Of a DNA stretch of 64,000 nucleotides, positions 61,041 to 64,000 are shown piece by piece. This DNA is from an uncultured Clostridia bacterium (GTDB taxonomy: Bacteria; Bacillota; Clostridia; Christensenellales; Borkfalkiaceae): assembly GCA_934271735.1 (NCBI GenBank), contig CAKQSB010000004.1, positions 1 through 64,000 on the forward strand. The letters run 5' to 3'. The translations under genes were made by a program, and so were the position numbers. Numbering within the stretch: the stretch's first letter is position 1; each line of letters starts with the position of its first letter. The notes below the pieces were generated by a model. The model was not told the origin of the DNA, made no database searches, and saw only the letters and a program-made list of their open reading frames with translations.

Positions 61041-62537
61041 ATGAAACTGAACTTTGAAGAATACAAAAGCAAGGTCTATGCCTGTTGGACGGGTAAAAAC
61101 ATAGGCGGCACGATAGGCGGTCCTTACGAGGGCAAGCAAGAAATTTTAAACGTAACGGGTTTTACCACTAAGCCGGGCGAAGCTCTGCCTAACGACGATC
61201 TCGATCTGCAGCTTGTATGGCTGCACGCGGTCGAATCCGAGGGAGCAAAAAACATTACAGCCGAGGCGCTCGGCGAGTATTGGCTGTCGTTTATAAGCGG
61301 ATACTGGAACGAATACGGTATTGCGCACGAAAATATGTTAAGAGGCATTATTCCTCCTCTTTGCGGCGATTTCGATAACGCTTGGAAACATTCCAACGGC
61401 GCATGGATTCGTACGGAAATCTGGGCGTCTCTTGCGCCCGGTTATCCCGATCTTGCCGTTCGTTTTGCCATGGAGGACGCAAAAGTCGATCACGGCTCAG
61501 GCGAGGGAACTTATGCCGCTGCGTTTGTTGCCGCAATCGAAAGCGCGGCGTTTGTCGTTTCCGACGTAAACGAACTTATTGAAATAGGTTTGTCAAAAAT
61601 TCCCGAAAACTGCCGTATGGCTCAGACGGTTCGGCTTGTAATAAAGTGTTTTAACGAGGGTAAAACGGCTATAGAAACAAGAAATATCGTTCAAAAAGCA
61701 AACGCGGATATCGGCGACGGTTGGTTTCAGGCTCCGTCCAACGTAGGTTTTGTAGTAATCGGCTTGCTTTACGGCGAGGGTGATTTTAAAAAGTCCATGC
61801 TTACCGCTCTTAACTGCGGTGACGATACCGACTGCACGGCAGGTACAATCGGCTCGATAATGGGCATTATTTACGGCGAAAAGGGGTTACCCAAAGACTG
61901 GTGCGAATATATCGGCGACAAAATAGTTACAGGCACTATAAACCCGTGCATTGCTTTTCCGTCGGTAAAATCCTGCAAGGAGTTAACCGAAAGAGTTTGT
62001 TCGCTCGCGCCCGCCGTTTTGCGCCTTAATTCTACCAACGCTTTGAGCGTGGAATTATGCGATAAAACCGAGCTTTCTTCAGACGAAAAAGCCAAATTGC
62101 TTTTACCCTACGGTAAAGCGGAAGAAACCGACGGCATGCGCGCCTCACTTTTTTCGCTTAAAGAAAACGCGTTTTCTAAAAAAATCGGCTGTATTACGGT
62201 TGTTTTAACTTACGAAGGCGGTTTAAAAATCACGCCGAATGAGGAAAAGACGGTATCGCTTAAAGTTATAAACAACGTAAAAGCGTACGGCAATCTTCCG
62301 CACACGGCAAAATTTAAACTTTGGCTGCCCGACGGCTTTACGGCGGATAAATCGTCGTTCGACGTTTTTGCGCCGCACTGGACGCCGTTTACGCCCGATT
62401 GCGTGTCCGACGAAGTCAAAATAAAAATCAAAGCGGGTGAAGAAATCGACGCGCTGAATGAAATTCTTATAGAAGCAAGCGTAAACGGCAGATATACGAA
62501 AGAGTATATCTCGCTCGTGTTCATTGCCGCAATATAA
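61041..62537 (+). CDS. ADP-ribosylglycohydrolase-family protein
   Basis: A 498-residue cytoplasmic protein. The first 320 residues match the ADP-ribosylglycohydrolase (DraG/ARH) fold: GKNIGGTIGGPYEGK (about 18-32), PNDDLDLQ in the position of the first metal-binding acidic cluster, and GDDTDCTAGTIGSIMG (about 258-273) as the second. The C-terminal 170 residues form a beta-sandwich (LPHTAKFKLWLPDGF, NEILIEASVNG). Classical members remove ADP-ribose from proteins, but family proteins in carbohydrate operons may act on sugar glycosides; which applies here cannot be read from sequence. It is the last gene of locus B. The ribosome-binding site is weak. Confidence 0.82.
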   Translation: MKLNFEEYKSKVYACWTGKNIGGTIGGPYEGKQEILNVTGFTTKPGEALPNDDLDLQLVWLHAVESEGAKNITAEALGEYWLSFISGYWNEYGIAHENMLRGIIPPLCGDFDNAWKHSNGAWIRTEIWASLAPGYPDLAVRFAMEDAKVDHGSGEGTYAAAFVAAIESAAFVVSDVNELIEIGLSKIPENCRMAQTVRLVIKCFNEGKTAIETRNIVQKANADIGDGWFQAPSNVGFVVIGLLYGEGDFKKSMLTALNCGDDTDCTAGTIGSIMGIIYGEKGLPKDWCEYIGDKIVTGTINPCIAFPSVKSCKELTERVCSLAPAVLRLNSTNALSVELCDKTELSSDEKAKLLLPYGKAEETDGMRASLFSLKENAFSKKIGCITVVLTYEGGLKITPNEEKTVSLKVINNVKAYGNLPHTAKFKLWLPDGFTADKSSFDVFAPHWTPFTPDCVSDEVKIKIKAGEEIDALNEILIEASVNGRYTKEYISLVFIAAI

Positions 62538-62625
62538 TCCGATAAAAAGATTTACGAAAAAAATCGTTTATTTACCCTTGGACGAAAGACCTTGTAATTA
62601 AGATTTTTGCGAAAAGTTCAAATAA

Positions 62626-63456
62626 TCAATCTGTGTGGTATTTTGCGGCATATTGCGAGGGCGTAAGCCCCGTTTTTTCCTTGAAAAACGTGCAAAATCG
62701 CGGATAGGTGGCAAAACCTATACATTCGGCAATAAAACTATGCTTATAAGTCGTACCGCTAAGTAATTTTTTCGCATAAGTGAGTCGCTTATCTTTGAGG
62801 TATTCCGACGGACTTACGCCGATTTCTTCGGTGAATATCTTGTTTAAGTGCGAATAAGAATAGTTGGTTTGCGATATGAGGTCGCGTAGCGGAAACGCAA
62901 GATTTTCGGGCATTGTCAAAAGTTGAATAAAAGTCTGAACGCCACCCGAATAGTGCGGAGAGTTTGTTTCTTTGCTTACTTGGTTAATAAGGCATTCGGC
63001 AAAAGTAACCAAAAAGGCGTCACAGGTCAGTTTATAATCGAAATCCGACGATGAAAGATATTCGGTTTTTATTTCGTTTATATGTTTATCTCTACCGGGC
63101 GATACCTGAAATTCGATTATATCGGGGGCGAATAACCTGTTCAATATGTCACGGCTTAAAAAATTCATAAAAACGGTGAATTGTTCTATACCTATGTGAC
63201 AGGTGATATAAGTAGAATCGGGAAGGTTCTGATGTGTAGAATGTTCGTCATCCGGGCGCAAAGCGCACAAAGTGCGCGGTTTTAAAATACGTGTTTGCTT
63301 GTTGATCGTATGCGTATATTCGCCCGACGTTATATACATAAACTCCCACGAACCATGGTGATTATGGTATGTGGGGTAGTCGCCCGTTCTGAAATTGAAA
63401 TAGAATTTTTCGTAATCGATAGTGTTATTTATTGAATGATTTTTTAACTTACTCAT
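62626..63456 (-). CDS. AraC-family transcriptional regulator (next to GH2 gene)
   Basis: A 276-residue regulator with a cupin-like domain (YHNHHGSWEFMYITSGEYTHTI, then LRPDDEHSTHQ) and a C-terminal AraC double helix-turn-helix (ISQTNYSYSHLNKIFTEEIGVSPSEY, HSFIAECIGFATYPRFCTFFKEKTGLTPSQY). I start at the ATG at 63456: AGGTG lies 7 nt upstream, and the -10 hexamer of the promoter overlaps the codons that would follow an ATG at 63483, so that earlier start cannot be translated from this promoter. It is divergent from the GH2 gene, whose control region shares the AAGTAAAA-rich box of locus B. Confidence 0.88.
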   Translation of the reverse strand: MSKLKNHSINNTIDYEKFYFNFRTGDYPTYHNHHGSWEFMYITSGEYTHTINKQTRILKPRTLCALRPDDEHSTHQNLPDSTYITCHIGIEQFTVFMNFLSRDILNRLFAPDIIEFQVSPGRDKHINEIKTEYLSSSDFDYKLTCDAFLVTFAECLINQVSKETNSPHYSGGVQTFIQLLTMPENLAFPLRDLISQTNYSYSHLNKIFTEEIGVSPSEYLKDKRLTYAKKLLSGTTYKHSFIAECIGFATYPRFCTFFKEKTGLTPSQYAAKYHTD

Positions 63457-63473
63457 TGTTTTCACCTGTGGTG

Positions 63474-63502
63474 ATTTTATCATATATTCTCAGGGTTGTC
63501 AA
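63474..63502 (-). promoter_or_regulatory. Promoter of the third AraC gene
   Basis: Minus strand TTGACA, 17 nt, TAAAAT. A second TTGACAAC lies 12 bp upstream as a direct repeat and might be an autoregulatory site. Confidence 0.75.
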
Positions 63503-63542
63503 CGCAGTTGTCAATAAAAAACGATTATCGATTGTTTTTTAT

Positions 63543-63590
63543 AATAAGTAAAAAAAGAAATAGTATAAGTAAAAATAATGTTGAAAAGCA
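63543..63590 (+). promoter_or_regulatory. Putative AraC operator box, GH2 copy
   Basis: AATAAGTAAAAAAAGAAA (identical to 45316-45333) followed by TAAGTAAAAATAA and TTGAAAA. A TATAAT lies downstream at about 63654. Confidence 0.5.
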
Positions 63591-63731
63591 ACTTGCCGTA
63601 ATTTAAAATATAAGAAGTTTAAAACTCGTTTGCAACAGCTTGATTTCTTACTATTATAATAAGAAAAGCAATAGACTGTTCGAATTGCGCGTCGGTTGAA
63701 ACAGCTTTCGCGAATAATAAAAAAAGATAAT

Positions 63732-64000
63732 ATGTTATATCCTCAATCAAACAAATTCAGAAGTACGACAAGCCTTAACGGCATATGGAACTATAAACTC
63801 GTGGAAGACGATTATATTCCGTTGAACAAAGCGGAAAAAACCTTTCCTATGGCAGTTCCTGCAAGTATAAACGATATAGTAACCGATAAACGCATAGCCG
63901 ATTATGCAGGCAAGGTTTTGTTCGAAACGGAATTTTCTTTACCGCAGGAAAAAGATAAAATTTATCGGCTCAGAATAGGTTCGGCAAGTCATAAGTGCGA
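63732..64000 (+). CDS. GH2-family glycosidase, beta-glucuronidase type, N-terminal part (cut by window edge)
   Basis: The first 89 codons of a gene that runs off the right edge. The product begins MLYPQSNKFRSTTSLNGIWN, then FPMAVPASINDIV and DYAGKVLFETEF, which is the sugar-binding beta-sandwich that opens GH2 beta-glucuronidases (LSGIWxFK, MPVPASYNDI and VWYEREF in relatives). No signal peptide, so a cytoplasmic enzyme acting on imported uronides. No Shine-Dalgarno site is visible. Divergent from an AraC gene and close to locus B. Confidence 0.8.
   Translation, partial: MLYPQSNKFRSTTSLNGIWNYKLVEDDYIPLNKAEKTFPMAVPASINDIVTDKRIADYAGKVLFETEFSLPQEKDKIYRLRIGSASHKC

Overview
The window looks like chromosome of an obligately anaerobic, single-membrane Clostridia-type bacterium, probably a gut member of the Bacillota. 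The evidence is a flavodiiron/reverse-rubrerythrin oxygen-detoxification pair, FtsH, lipobox lipoproteins in place of outer-membrane SusC/D proteins, two binding-protein-dependent sugar ABC operons, AraC-type regulators, and Shine-Dalgarno sites and -35/-10 promoters of Firmicutes type. I infer the class only; the sequence alone does not give genus.

Layout. 0.4-2.1 kb: fprA-rbr operon (minus strand). 2.7-4.7 kb: ftsH. 4.9-7.6 kb: a ParB-like protein lacking its CTPase domain, a DUF2156-GNAT fusion and an isoprenylcysteine-methyltransferase-like membrane protein. 7.6-10.5 kb: an AT-rich island with a Ser/Thr-rich lipoprotein, a candidate small RNA and a GNAT acetyltransferase. 10.5-14.2 kb: a giant BspA-type leucine-rich-repeat lipoprotein with its own promoter. 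14.5-33.8 kb (minus strand): carbohydrate locus A. 34.0-39.4 kb: its divergent AraC regulator, a GH78 rhamnosidase and a GH-like DUF6067-type enzyme. 39.7-42.2 kb: a tRNA-Arg(CCU) followed by structured repeats, an AAA/DUF4143 ATPase and the C-terminal stub of a tyrosine integrase, which reads as a decayed integrated element. 42.2-45.1 kb: GH115-like enzyme and AraC. 45.6-62.5 kb (plus strand): carbohydrate locus B. 62.6-64 kb: a third AraC and the 5' end of a GH2 gene that runs off the window.

The main finding is that loci A and B share one gene order: solute-binding protein, MalF-type permease, MalG-type permease, secreted Ig-like protein, DUF4838 lipoprotein, Big_2 lipoprotein, then very large repeat-bearing lipoproteins and finally hydrolases. 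The cores correspond while the cargo differs (GH28/GH95 and leucine-rich modules in A; GLUG-like repeats and an ADP-ribosylglycohydrolase-family protein in B). Neither locus carries its own ABC ATPase, so a shared MsmK-type ATPase elsewhere is expected. I infer that surface lipoproteins capture and present a complex, probably pectin- or glycoprotein-like glycan, secreted DUF4838/GH enzymes cut it, and the binding protein and permeases import the oligosaccharide.

A second layer, not explained by genes, is a 19-bp motif (GCCTATAAGTCGATTAACG and its reverse complement) present eight times between 2.3 and 42.2 kb, between genes and also inside three unrelated coding regions, and apparently absent from locus B. 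A covarying pair of 82-bp structured repeats lies inside locus A, and several regulatory and enzyme genes appear to be transcribed from promoters whose +1 coincides with the start codon.
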